Positions 1-5,831 are shown, counted from the first letter of the stretch. The stretch is DNA of 10,788 nucleotides from Bifidobacteriaceae bacterium (GCA_031265345.1 JAISCU010000051.1:1-10788), one strand, 5' to 3'. Translations and numbers: made by a program. The notes: a model not told the origin generated them from the sequence alone.

Positions 1-315
1 GCCGGGGAATCCGCCGGGTGGCAAAGTGACGGGGAATTGGTTCGCGCCGCCGCGTCCCTTCACGCCGAGGACGACGACTTCGGCCAGGCCCGCACGTTGA
101 TCCGCGAGGTCTTCGACGATGCCGCTCGCACGCGTTTCGTCGCCACCCTGGCCGGGCAGGTGGCGGGCTTGACCCGCCCGGAGGTCAAGCGGCGCTTCTT
201 CGAGTACTGGACGTTGATCGATCCGGACATCGCCCAGCGGGTGCGGCGGGAGGCCGGCGGCGGGGCGGACCTAGACGCGGCCGGCGGGGCAGACTTGGAC
301 GATGCCGCTCGGTAG
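1..315 (+). CDS. Haem catalase, C-terminal fragment (5' end outside window)
   Basis: The frame is open from base 1 and ends at TAG 313-315, so only about the last 104 codons are present. The visible part (DGELVRAA, LHAEDDDFGQA, TLIREVF, YWTLIDPDIAQRVRR) follows the C-terminal helical region of monofunctional haem catalases, where a 'DDD(F/W)xQAGxLxREV' stretch and 'YWxxVDPxxGxRV' near the end are familiar. The active-site His, Asn and haem-ligand Tyr lie upstream and cannot be checked. The family role is to convert hydrogen peroxide to water and oxygen in the cytoplasm. The natural family end is close to residue pair RR at about 245-250. Beyond it the protein runs on with GGGADLDAAGGADLDDAAR, two similar low-complexity units encoded by a repeat that recurs elsewhere in the window (ACTTGGACGATGCCGC). 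The TTG at 37 is probably an internal codon, not the start. Family recognition is by eye and I am fairly sure of it. Confidence 0.85.
   Translation, partial: AGESAGWQSDGELVRAAASLHAEDDDFGQARTLIREVFDDAARTRFVATLAGQVAGLTRPEVKRRFFEYWTLIDPDIAQRVRREAGGGADLDAAGGADLDDAAR
293..312 (-). repeat. Dispersed element F, copy 1 (inside the catalase tail)
   Basis: ACTTGGACGATGCCGCTCGG on the + strand. The 16-mer ACTTGGACGATGCCGC recurs exactly at 4250-4265 and in reverse at 7077-7092. Looser copies lie at 885-901, 4340-4355 and 8594-8607. Here it encodes the last residues of the catalase (LDDAAR), and the stop codon follows directly. The strand label '-' means that the form GCGGCATCGTCCAAGT reads on the minus strand. 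Confidence 0.75.
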
Positions 316-390
316 CAATGCCGTTGGATTAGGGTCCCAGGCCGCGTAGTCGGGTCGGCAGTCGCCCGACATGGACGGCCGCGGGCCTGA

Positions 391-652
391 GAAAGACAGG
401 ATCCCTGACACTCGGCGCCGACTGTCAGGGATTGTGTCTTTTCTGGAGGCCCCGTTTCGTCGACTGTCAGGAATTGTGTCTTTTCTCAATCGTGCCCTTT
501 TGGGCGCGGCCCGCTGACCTGGGATTCCGCTGCCCGGCGGGGCGGGGGCCGGAGCCGAAAAGACAAATTCCCTGGCACTCGATGAGAACCCGTCCCGAAG
601 AAAGACACAATCCCTGACACTCGCGCGCGACAACCATGGATCCTGTCTTTTC
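391..652. repeat. Repeat cluster A: six 24-25 nt elements in both orientations
   Basis: Core GACACAATCCCTGACACTCG, preceded by GAAAA. Copies: A1 391-414 (+), A2 419-443 (-), A3 461-485 (-), A4 557-581 (+), A5 600-623 (+), A6 628-652 (-, degenerate). A1 and A2 abut tail to tail and form a near-perfect inverted repeat of two 25-nt arms (392-416 and 417-441) with three mismatches and no loop, centred on GGCGCC. A5 and A6 form a second inverted pair 4 bp apart. The spacers (4-71 bp) are irregular and the copies point both ways, so this is not a CRISPR array. Read from the other end the element is CGAGTGTCAGGGATTGTGTC. This CGAGT-core-TTG layout is shared with clusters B, C and D. Confidence 0.85.
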
Positions 653-763
653 CAGTGGCCTCGACCGCCGCCGCACAGGCCGACTACGACCCGTCGGCGC
701 TGCCCCCGACCGTACGACGCGAAGGCCAGCGGCATCGCGCCGGGTGCGCACCCAGGGCACCGT

Positions 764-875
764 CGGCTCCCGGACGGGAATGGGCTTGGGCCGGTGCGCT
801 GCCGGAGATGGCCTCCGGCCAGTGCGCTGCCGGGTGGCGGCTCCCGGACGGAAATGGGCTTGGGCCGGCGCGCTG
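764..875 (+). repeat. 38-bp direct repeat, two copies 74 bp apart
   Basis: Copies at 764-801 and 838-875 match at 36 of 38 bases by eye; both contain ATGGGCTTGGGCCGG. A partial third copy of the end (CCAGTGCGCTGCCGG) sits between them at about 818-833. The second copy runs directly into element F at 885-901. No coding meaning is apparent. It could be a slippage duplication inside a larger repeat unit. Confidence 0.75.
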
Positions 876-884
876 ACTGGTGGC

Positions 885-901
885 GCGGCATCGTGCAAAG
901 T
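885..901 (+). repeat. Dispersed element F, copy 2
   Basis: GCGGCATCGTGCAAAGT is an inexact reverse-complement match to ACTTGGACGATGCCGC at 293-308. A longer stretch here, from about TGACT at 874 to AAG at 900, matches 4329-4355 at about 24 of 27 bases. Copies 1 and 2 are inverted relative to each other and bracket repeat cluster A. Confidence 0.6.
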
Positions 902-933
902 GTGGTCATCAGAGGTCGGCGCTGGGTCCGGAG

Positions 934-1464
934 TCATTGCGGCGGGAGGCCCACGACGAAATGGCTCAAGTAGTAGAGATAGCCGAAGCGTGCCAGCGCG
1001 GCGGCGGTTGCTGCGGAGGCGACAATGTTGACGATTCCGGGCGTGCGGGCACCGAACACGCTGGTCAGGAGCTTGATGATGCCGAGGCCGAGCACGCCTC
1101 CAACGGTGTTGTCGACAAGGTCGGTGATGTCGGCGACGCCGAGCCCGAGGACGTATTGCGTGAACTCGAAGCCGAGCGACGATCCAGCGATGGCGAGTAC
1201 CCGCTTGGCGAATGCCCAGTGGTCCAGCATTCCGAGGTAGATCCCCAGTGGCACGAAGAGTAGCGTATTGCCGACGATCTCTCCCCATAGCAGGTGTCCC
1301 TGGCCGTCGCACGACCCGGCGAAGGGGATCAGGTTGAGCACGCGGATGGTTCCGAGGGCTGGCGAACGGAACGGCGCCTTGAACAGGATGATCCCGGACA
1401 GGAGCACCAGGTAGACGGCGAGCAGTCCTGCTGTCAGGCGGTGTCGCCTTGTCGTTCGGGTCAT
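934..1464 (-). CDS. VanZ-like integral membrane protein
   Basis: The product is 176 aa with about four hydrophobic segments (roughly residues 11-29, 60-82, 86-108, 116-137) and a basic N-terminus (MTRTTRRHR). It has the VanZ-family marks: an LNLIPF stretch (43-48), GNTLLFVPLG (65-74), and the helix pair with E100, Q103, D112, D115 and N119 in the pattern ExxQ, DxxD, N, GG. VanZ proteins sit in the cytoplasmic membrane. In enterococci VanZ gives low-level teicoplanin resistance, but many family members have no assigned role. I start it at the ATG 1464-1462, which overlaps the stop of the upstream carboxypeptidase gene in an ATGA junction and implies translational coupling. The frame is open further upstream, but that part is a shadow of the carboxypeptidase gene. 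The neighbour and the divergent two-component system point to an envelope-stress role. Confidence 0.85.
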   Translation of the reverse strand: MTRTTRRHRLTAGLLAVYLVLLSGIILFKAPFRSPALGTIRVLNLIPFAGSCDGQGHLLWGEIVGNTLLFVPLGIYLGMLDHWAFAKRVLAIAGSSLGFEFTQYVLGLGVADITDLVDNTVGGVLGLGIIKLLTSVFGARTPGIVNIVASAATAAALARFGYLYYLSHFVVGLPPQ

Positions 1465-2162
1465 TTGAGCCGGGGATCGTGGGCGGCGTCGGCGTACATT
1501 GTTGGGCAGCCCTGGTCCTTGGCGTCGGGTCTGAGCTCGTAGTGCCATGGTTCGTTCTGGTAGACCCGGCAGAGGGCGTAACTGGCGCCGCGCTCGGCCA
1601 GCCATGCCTGGGCCTCGGAGTCATCGAGGTCTGCCGCGTCGCCGGACACGTGCGCCGATTTGTCGGGGGGACCGACCCATCTGGACGCTTCAGCCTCGGA
1701 GCCGTAGGTGGTGATCGCGTCCTTCAGCAACTGTTCCTGATACGACTGCGAGCGCCATCCGCTGGAGACGTGGAACACCACCGCATCCGTCTTGGCCGCT
1801 GTGGCGGCCTCGCGCAACGCCTGGAGAAAGTCGGGGTCGAGGTTCGCGATGCCGGGGTACTGGCTGTCGAACACGGTCGCCCCGGCGGGCAGCACTCCGT
1901 CCGCCTGGCCGACTCCCTCGGCGACCTCCTCGGGAGCGCCGGGCGCGCCCTCCGGTCGGCTGCCATCTGCAAATCCCGGCTGCGGCCCGGCGGACTCCGT
2001 GACGGTCGGCTCGCCTGCCGATCCTGAACTGCTCTGCTCGACCGGGCCCGGCGCGTCTCCGGGCCCGCCGTCGAAGCCCCCGAAGTAGAACGCGGCCGCC
2101 GCGATTCCAGCGGCACAAAGGGTGATCGCGATTGCTGTGCCCGGCCAGTTGTTTCGACTCAT
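1461..2162 (-). CDS. VanY-type zinc D,D-carboxypeptidase (peptidase family M15B)
   Basis: The product is 233 aa. Residues 9-29 form one hydrophobic segment, probably a signal anchor that leaves the enzyme outside the membrane. Residues 30-95 are a Gly/Pro/Ser/Glu-rich spacer, and the catalytic domain runs from about 96 to 225. The domain shows SSGWRSQSYQEQLL (133-146), the zinc motif SxHxxGxAxD (H171, D178) and ExWH (E204 catalytic base, H207 third ligand). C198 and C219 could pair in an exported domain. C16 is not in a good lipobox because Leu precedes it. Family members remove the terminal D-Ala from peptidoglycan stem peptides. The ATG at 2162 has GGAG three bases upstream; the frame runs open to 2987, but that part overlaps the response-regulator gene on the other strand. 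The gene overlaps the vanZ-like gene by 4 bases and diverges from the two-component system, which probably controls it. Confidence 0.88.
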   Translation of the reverse strand: MSRNNWPGTAIAITLCAAGIAAAAFYFGGFDGGPGDAPGPVEQSSSGSAGEPTVTESAGPQPGFADGSRPEGAPGAPEEVAEGVGQADGVLPAGATVFDSQYPGIANLDPDFLQALREAATAAKTDAVVFHVSSGWRSQSYQEQLLKDAITTYGSEAEASRWVGPPDKSAHVSGDAADLDDSEAQAWLAERGASYALCRVYQNEPWHYELRPDAKDQGCPTMYADAAHDPRLK

Positions 2163-2249
2163 GGCTCCAGTCAAGGCCGTTCGCTGTTGCCAGGGCGTAT
2201 GCGGATCTCGATATGCTGCCGATACGTTCCGGCTGGCAGAATCGAGGCC
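2163..2249. promoter_or_regulatory. Divergent promoter region between vanY-like and response-regulator genes
   Basis: This 87-bp spacer serves both directions. Rightward, a candidate -10 TATGCT (2212-2217) has TTGCCA (2187-2192) upstream at a long 19-bp spacing. An imperfect inverted repeat, CGTATGCGG (2196-2204) and CCGATACG (2219-2226), brackets the -10 and is a plausible site for the neighbouring response regulator. A weak SD, CGAGG (2243-2247), lies only 2 bases before the ATG at 2250. The assignment is inferred from spacing and symmetry only. Confidence 0.4.
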
Positions 2250-2954
2250 ATGCGCGTGTTGATCGTGGAGGACGAGCCGTACCTGGCCGAGGCGGTCCGT
2301 GACTTCCTGCGCCTGGAGGCCATCCCCGCCGACATCGCCCTGGACGGACATGCCGCGCTGGAACTGCTCGCGGTGAACAATTACGACATCGCCGTGCTGG
2401 ACCGGGACGTCCCCGGCCCTTCGGGCGACCAGATAGCCCAGCGGATCGTCGCCTCCGGGTCGGGGCTGCCCATCCTCATGATGACCGCCGCCGACCGGTT
2501 GGAGGACAAAGCGTCGGGGTTCGAGTTGGGCGCGGACGACTACCTGACCAAGCCGTTCGCCATGCGCGAGTTGGTGCTCCGGCTGCGGGCGCTGGACCGC
2601 AGGCAAGCTCGCAGTAGGCCTCCGATCATCGAGGTCGCGGGTCTGCGACTGGACCCGTTCCGCCGGGAGGTGTACCGCGACGGCCGCTATGTGGCTTTGA
2701 CCCGAAAGCAGTTCTCCGTCCTGGAGGTACTGGCCGAGGCCGGTGGCGGGGTGGTCAGCGCCGAGGAATTGCTGGAGAAGGCTTGGGACCGGAACGCCGA
2801 CCCGTTCACCAACGCTGTGCGCATCACGATCTCCACACTGCGCAAACGCCTGGGCGAGCCGTGGTTGATCGCCACCGTCCCAGGAGTCGGCTACCGGATC
2901 GATGTCGGCGCGGACCCCGGCACGGACCCCGGCAGGGGCGCCTCCGATGGGTAG
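2250..2954 (+). CDS. OmpR/PhoB-family response regulator (VanR-like context)
   Basis: The product is 234 aa, normal for the family. The receiver domain (1-115) has the acidic pair E7/D8, phospho-acceptor D51 (VLDRDVPG), switch Thr79 (LMMTA) and K101 (YLTKPF). The winged-helix effector domain (about 128-222) ends with TISTLRKRLGEPWLI and VPGVGYRI, typical of OmpR-type DNA-binding domains. I start it at ATG 2250 (MRVLIVEDEP); an earlier in-frame ATG at 2187 would add 21 residues that do not fit the family. It overlaps the kinase gene by 8 bases, so the two are one operon. On phosphorylation it should bind DNA, and the divergent vanY-vanZ-like pair is the obvious target. Its place in a VanR-like clade is judged from context and is unproven. 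Confidence 0.92.
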   Translation: MRVLIVEDEPYLAEAVRDFLRLEAIPADIALDGHAALELLAVNNYDIAVLDRDVPGPSGDQIAQRIVASGSGLPILMMTAADRLEDKASGFELGADDYLTKPFAMRELVLRLRALDRRQARSRPPIIEVAGLRLDPFRREVYRDGRYVALTRKQFSVLEVLAEAGGGVVSAEELLEKAWDRNADPFTNAVRITISTLRKRLGEPWLIATVPGVGYRIDVGADPGTDPGRGASDG

Positions 2955-4080
2955 ACCGCCGGGGATGAGCGTCCGTCTCAAGCTCATGCTCAGCTACGTC
3001 GGGCTCCTGGTGATGGCAGGCGTCTTGCTGACCGCCCTGGTGTGGCTGTTCCTCTTGCGTTATGTGCCCGAGCACGCCGTCCTGGTCCCGGCGAACAGCC
3101 CGGACGGCGCGCGCGGTCTTCCCGATCTGTTCATTCCGGGTCGCGACGACCTGTGGGAGGCGTTCGCGCCCAAGGCTGGAGTGGCCATGGGCGCGCTGCT
3201 GGTCTTCGGAGTGGCGGGCGGATGGGTTCTGGCCGGGCGGGCGCTCGCCCCCGTCGCCCGGATCACCGAAGGGACCCGGCTCGCCGCTGGGGGCTCGTTG
3301 TCGCATCGCATCAGGCTGGAGGGCCGCCGCGACGAGTTCCGCGAGCTCGCCGACGCCTTCGATTCCATGCTGGCCCGGATCGAGGCCCAAGTCGGGGAAC
3401 AACGCCGTTTCGCGGCCAACGCCTCGCACGAACTGCGCACCCCGCTTGCCATCACTCGGTCGATGCTGGAGGTGGCCCGAGAGGATCCGGACGCCGACCG
3501 GGACCAGTTGGTGGAGCGCCTGCAGGAGGTCAACGAGCGCGCGATCACCTTGACCGAGGCGTTGCTGACGCTCAGCCGCGCCGACCAGCGGGCCTTCTCG
3601 GTGGAGCCGGTGGACCTGTCCTTGCTCGTCGACGAGGCCGTCCAATTCCTGCTCCCACGGGCGGAGGAAGCATCCGTGGAATTGATCGCCGATTCCGAGA
3701 CAGCGGCCACCCGCGGCTCGCCCGCGCTCCTGTCTCAAATGGTGGCCAACCTGGTGCTGAACGCGATAGTCCACAATCTGCCAGGCGCCGGCACCGTCCG
3801 CATCGCCACACGGGCCGAGGCAGGAGCGGCGGTGCTGACAGTGGCGAGCACCGGTCCCAGGCTCGCCCCGGAGTCGGTCGCGCTGTTCACCGAGCCTTTC
3901 CAGCGGGGGGCCGAACGTGCTCGCGGTGCGCACGCCGGGGTCGGCCTCGGCCTGGCGATCGTCAACAGCGTCGTCCAAGCGCACAACGGAAGGCTGCGCC
4001 TCGAGCCCCGAGACGAGGGCGGGCTACTGGTGACTGTCACTCTGCCTCCTGAAAGCTCAGCGCGCGAACGCCCGCAATGA
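2947..4080 (+). CDS. Membrane sensor histidine kinase (VanS-like context)
   Basis: The product is 377 aa: a cytoplasmic N-terminus, TM1 at about 14-38, a short extracellular loop of about 38 residues (39-77), TM2 at about 78-98, HAMP at about 99-150, and a dimerisation domain with H-box FAANASHELRTPLA (H161). The ATPase domain has an N-box (NLVLNAIVHN, about 268-277) and the glycine box GVGLGLAIVNS (331-341). The G1 region reads VASTGP where many relatives have VxNTGP, a mild departure at an ATP-lid residue. The short sensor loop resembles kinases that sense membrane or ligand directly. I chose ATG 2947 because AGGGG lies 8 bases upstream; ATG 2965 (MSVRLKL) is the alternative. It should autophosphorylate H161 and pass the phosphate to D51 of the adjacent regulator. 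Confidence 0.92.
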   Translation: MGRPPGMSVRLKLMLSYVGLLVMAGVLLTALVWLFLLRYVPEHAVLVPANSPDGARGLPDLFIPGRDDLWEAFAPKAGVAMGALLVFGVAGGWVLAGRALAPVARITEGTRLAAGGSLSHRIRLEGRRDEFRELADAFDSMLARIEAQVGEQRRFAANASHELRTPLAITRSMLEVAREDPDADRDQLVERLQEVNERAITLTEALLTLSRADQRAFSVEPVDLSLLVDEAVQFLLPRAEEASVELIADSETAATRGSPALLSQMVANLVLNAIVHNLPGAGTVRIATRAEAGAAVLTVASTGPRLAPESVALFTEPFQRGAERARGAHAGVGLGLAIVNSVVQAHNGRLRLEPRDEGGLLVTVTLPPESSARERPQ

Positions 4081-4172
4081 GCCCATGGCCGCGCCTGACA
4101 CGGCCTCGGCCCGTCCGGCCGCGAACGCGTCGACCGCCGAACGTGGTTGGGGCCGGTCGCAGGTCTTGGCGT

Positions 4173-4269
4173 CGCTCGACGCGGATATCGCCCAGCGGGT
4201 GCGGCGGCAGTCCGCAGGCGGGGCGGCCTTGGGCGCGGTCGGCGGCCGAACTTGGACGATGCCGCTCGG
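4173..4269 (+). pseudogene. Degenerate second copy of the catalase 3' end
   Basis: Bases 4174-4269 align with 216-312, the end of the catalase gene, with about 80% identity by eye and one single-base indel near 4247. The identical runs include ATCGCCCAGCGGGTGCGGCG and ACTTGGACGATGCCGCTCGG. The first part keeps the catalase reading (ADIAQRVRR against PDIAQRVRR). The indel then shifts the frame, and upstream of about 4173 no catalase sequence is seen. It is therefore a fragment, not a gene. It lies in the same orientation as the catalase, on the far side of the van-like cassette. Confidence 0.7.
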
Positions 4270-4339
4270 CGGGCCCCCGAGGTTCCCGCGGCCGGTTGAC
4301 GGGCGGGGTTGGAGCCGGGCCGCTGCGTTGACTCGCGGC

Positions 4340-4355
4340 GCGGCATCGTGCGAAG
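4340..4355 (+). repeat. Dispersed element F, copy 4
   Basis: GCGGCATCGTGCGAAG. It lies about 70 bp after the inverted copy at 4249-4268. The stretch 4329-4355 matches 874-900 closely, so the right flank of the van-like cassette resembles the left flank at both of its ends. Confidence 0.55.
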
Positions 4356-4497
4356 AGCGGCCTGTGAGAGACAATGCCGCGCAAGTAGCCTTGGCCCTCG
4401 CCGATGGTCGGCGCGTGACTGTTGAGCATGGCGCGGCGGCCTTTCGAGGGCGAATGGCCGCCTCCAGTCGACGGCCCCGAAGCCGTCGCCGCGCTGC

Positions 4498-4708
4498 GCG
4501 CCCACGATTGCACCATGAAGTTCGCCGAGTGCCTACGATTGCACGCCACAGATCGCCGAGTGCCCGCTTTTGCATGGAAAGCTTTTGCGTTCCCGCAGGT
4601 CAACGTCTCGGGGCCGTCCAGGCGAGGGTGCAATTGTAGGCACTCGATCCCGAATCAGGTGCATTTGTGGGCACTCGACGCAAACAAGCGTGCAAAACCA
4701 GGCACTCG
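4498..4708. repeat. Repeat cluster B: five 19-nt elements plus a partial copy
   Basis: The typical form is CGAGTGCCTACAATTGCAC. Copies: B1 4526-4544 (+), B2 4557-4575 (+), B3 4628-4646 (-), B4 4659-4677 (-), B5 4690-4708 (-), and a partial at 4498-4513. The ends are conserved (CGAGTGCC and TGCA(C/T)) while the central bases vary: TACGATT, CGCTTT, TACAATT, CACAAA, TGGTTT. The three minus copies are evenly spaced at 31 bp; the two plus copies are also 31 bp apart, making a two-block convergent layout around 4576-4627. GTGC and GCAC at the ends are themselves complementary. Confidence 0.85.
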
Positions 4709-4854
4709 GCGCACTAAGGCGGGGACCCGCCGCCCGATCCGGTCGCCACACCCTGAACAGTCACGTCGGCGCGCCACGGGCCCAGAGGGCTGGGCATAAC
4801 ACTCTTGTCAGGTTTACTCGACGTTGCTGTCGTTTGTGGAGCAGTCTTGACAGA

Positions 4855-5100
4855 GTGATCAGCCGAAACACGCACGAACACGCCGGGGAATCCCCTGACA
4901 TTGAGCATGCGCTTCGCAACTGGTTGGTCGCTCATGAACTCGCCGACAGTCTCGACCGCCATGTCACGATGCACGTGGGGCCCACGCGCGCCGGAGCATC
5001 GATCGAAGTCGGCGTGAACTCCGATCAGGACGTGATCCACGCGATGCCAGCCCGACGCCAATACCTGCCACTCGCCATGAGAAAGGGGTCATCGACATGA
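4855..5100 (+). CDS. Small DUF4258/BrnT-like protein, probable toxin component
   Basis: The product is 81 aa. The start GTG at 4855 gives (M)ISRNTHEHAGESPDIEHAL, which fits how this small-protein type begins (ISRHAxEH, then a helix with ExxIxxAL). The middle reads HVGPTRAGASIEVGV and the end VIHAMPARRQYL. I recognise this pattern (GPxRAGxxLEVxV, then IHAMPxRxKY) from small actinobacterial proteins annotated as toxins of type II modules related to DUF4258/BrnT. Those are thought to be RNase-like, but no activity can be read from this sequence. No good SD is seen, so the start is less certain; the open frame extends upstream through repeats to 4570. It overlaps the next gene by 4 bases (ATGA), so the two are probably co-expressed. 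Toxin function is inferred from family resemblance and pairing. Confidence 0.7.
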   Translation: MISRNTHEHAGESPDIEHALRNWLVAHELADSLDRHVTMHVGPTRAGASIEVGVNSDQDVIHAMPARRQYLPLAMRKGSST

Positions 5101-5351
5101 ATCGAGACGACGAGCCTGTCCTTTGGCTGGAGACCGCGAATGGCGGGGAAGGCCCCACGCCCGCCGCCACCGTGGAACGAGCCGAGGTCGACGCGCTAGT
5201 TGCGGCTGTGGCGAGCCGCGACGCGGCCCAGCAGGTTGTGGACCCGTCCGTGGCCCGGGCGCGCAAGATGGGCACGTCCTGGGCGGTGATCGGCAATGCC
5301 CTCGGGGTCAGTCGCCAAGCCGCTCACGAGAGGTACGCCCGCGTCACTTGA
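5097..5351 (+). CDS. Small helix-turn-helix protein, possible antitoxin
   Basis: The product is 84 aa. An acidic N-terminal half (MNRDDEPVLWLE, then a helix from about 27 to 47) leads to a C-terminal HTH: SVARARKMGTSWAVIGNALG followed by VSRQAAHERYARV (about 51-83). The pattern 'xGxSWxxIGxALGVSRQAAHxR' is common in small actinobacterial DNA-binding proteins. SD GAAAGGGG (5081-5088) lies 8 bases before ATG 5097. The start overlaps the stop of the DUF4258-like gene. As the second gene of a small overlapping pair it could be the antitoxin and autoregulator, though toxin-first order is the less usual one. Alternatively it is an unrelated regulator. The next gene is about 780 bp away. Confidence 0.75.
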   Translation: MNRDDEPVLWLETANGGEGPTPAATVERAEVDALVAAVASRDAAQQVVDPSVARARKMGTSWAVIGNALGVSRQAAHERYARVT

Positions 5352-5554
5352 CCACCGGCGTTGCCGCGCGGTCCCAAGGCCAAGGCGCTCAGGTCTCACG
5401 TCGAGCGGGGCGGCCCCGGCGAACTCGCTGCGGATGCGGCCCAATAGGGTGGTCGGAGGCGCCGAATCGGACCTGAGACTACGTCCCGCCTGACGGATGT
5501 CATTGTCATTGCCGGGTTCGTGGTCGGCGCCCGTCAGGCGAGGCGTGCCCGCAT

Positions 5555-5737
5555 CGAGTCCGGGGTTTTGCGCGGACGGCCTCATCGAACCTGCTGTTCT
5601 CCATGGTCCCCGGCGCCGAGTCCGGGGTTTTGCGCGCAACCCGACCCGCACCCGACGCGCTGACCAGGCGAAACGAAAGAGGGCCGGACCCAAAACAGCG
5701 GACTCGATGAACAACGCCGCGCAAACCAGCGGACTCG
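5555..5737. repeat. Repeat cluster C: four 19-nt elements
   Basis: Typical form CGAGTCCGGGGTTTTGCGC. Copies: C1 5555-5573 (+), C2 5617-5635 (+), C3 5688-5706 (-, reads CGAGTCCGCTGTTTTGGGT), C4 5719-5737 (-, CGAGTCCGCTGGTTTGCGC). The two plus copies share GGGG in the core and the two minus copies share GCTG. C3 and C4 are 31 bp apart, and C1 and C2 are 62 bp apart, exactly twice that. A very degraded copy may lie between C1 and C2 (5586-5604), at the 31-bp position. The layout is two plus copies followed by two minus copies, as in cluster B. Confidence 0.85.
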
Positions 5738-5808
5738 GCGCGGTCGAGGGCGCGGAAGAACTGCCCGCCCTGCTCCGCGGCTCCGTGATGGAGGAAAGCC
5801 GCCTGCCA

Positions 5809-5831
5809 GAACGGGGGACAGGCCCCTGTTC
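5809..5831. repeat. Hairpin element E, copy 1
   Basis: Arms GAACGGGGG (5809-5817) and CCCCTGTTC (5823-5831) with loop ACAGG form a 9-bp stem with one G-T pair. The same arms recur at 8452-8474 with the loop in reverse complement (CCTGT), so the second copy is the same element in the opposite orientation. There is no T-tract, so it is unlikely to be an intrinsic terminator. Confidence 0.7.

Larger units (their letters stand above)
316..933. other. Repeat-filled intergenic gap between catalase and vanZ-like gene
   Basis: No credible gene is seen; the open frames here on both strands are made of the repeats. The gap holds six copies of a 25-nt element (391-652), a 38-bp direct repeat (764-801 and 838-875) and a copy of element F (885-901). 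The catalase and the vanZ-like gene converge on this gap. A weak 6-bp hairpin at 349-370 (GTCGGG/CCCGAC) has no T-run and is not a convincing terminator. Confidence 0.75.
4081..4854. other. Repeat-filled intergenic gap after the kinase gene
   Basis: I see no credible gene. A 184-codon open frame at 4085-4639 is made of a degraded catalase tail and repeats, and has no recognisable domain. The gap holds the catalase-tail copy (4173-4269), element F in both orientations (4249-4268 and 4340-4355) and repeat cluster B (4498-4708). Bases 4710-4854 carry no clear signal apart from TTGTCA (4805-4810) and TTGACA (4847-4852), neither followed by a clear -10. Confidence 0.7.

Noticed and set aside
391..652. 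CRISPR array
   Set aside because: Copies point in both directions, spacers range from 4 to 71 bp, and repeats are degenerate. No cas genes are nearby.
467..1624. Long minus-strand ORFs over the first gap (271-909 and 467-1624)
   Set aside because: They are Arg/Pro-rich, contain the translated repeats (RKDTIPDSRR-like strings) and run through the vanZ-like gene in another frame.
1461..2987. A 508-aa version of the VanY-type protein starting at 2987
   Set aside because: The part before 2162 overlaps the response-regulator gene on the other strand and has no family resemblance. The signal-anchor segment begins right after the ATG at 2162.
4085..4639. 184-aa ORF after the kinase gene
   Set aside because: It consists of a degraded catalase tail followed by repeat clusters, has no domain, and its composition is that of non-coding GC-rich DNA.
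5809..5831. Intrinsic terminator at hairpin element E
   Set aside because: No T-tract follows, it is not placed close to a gene end, and the same hairpin recurs in the opposite orientation at 8451-8475.
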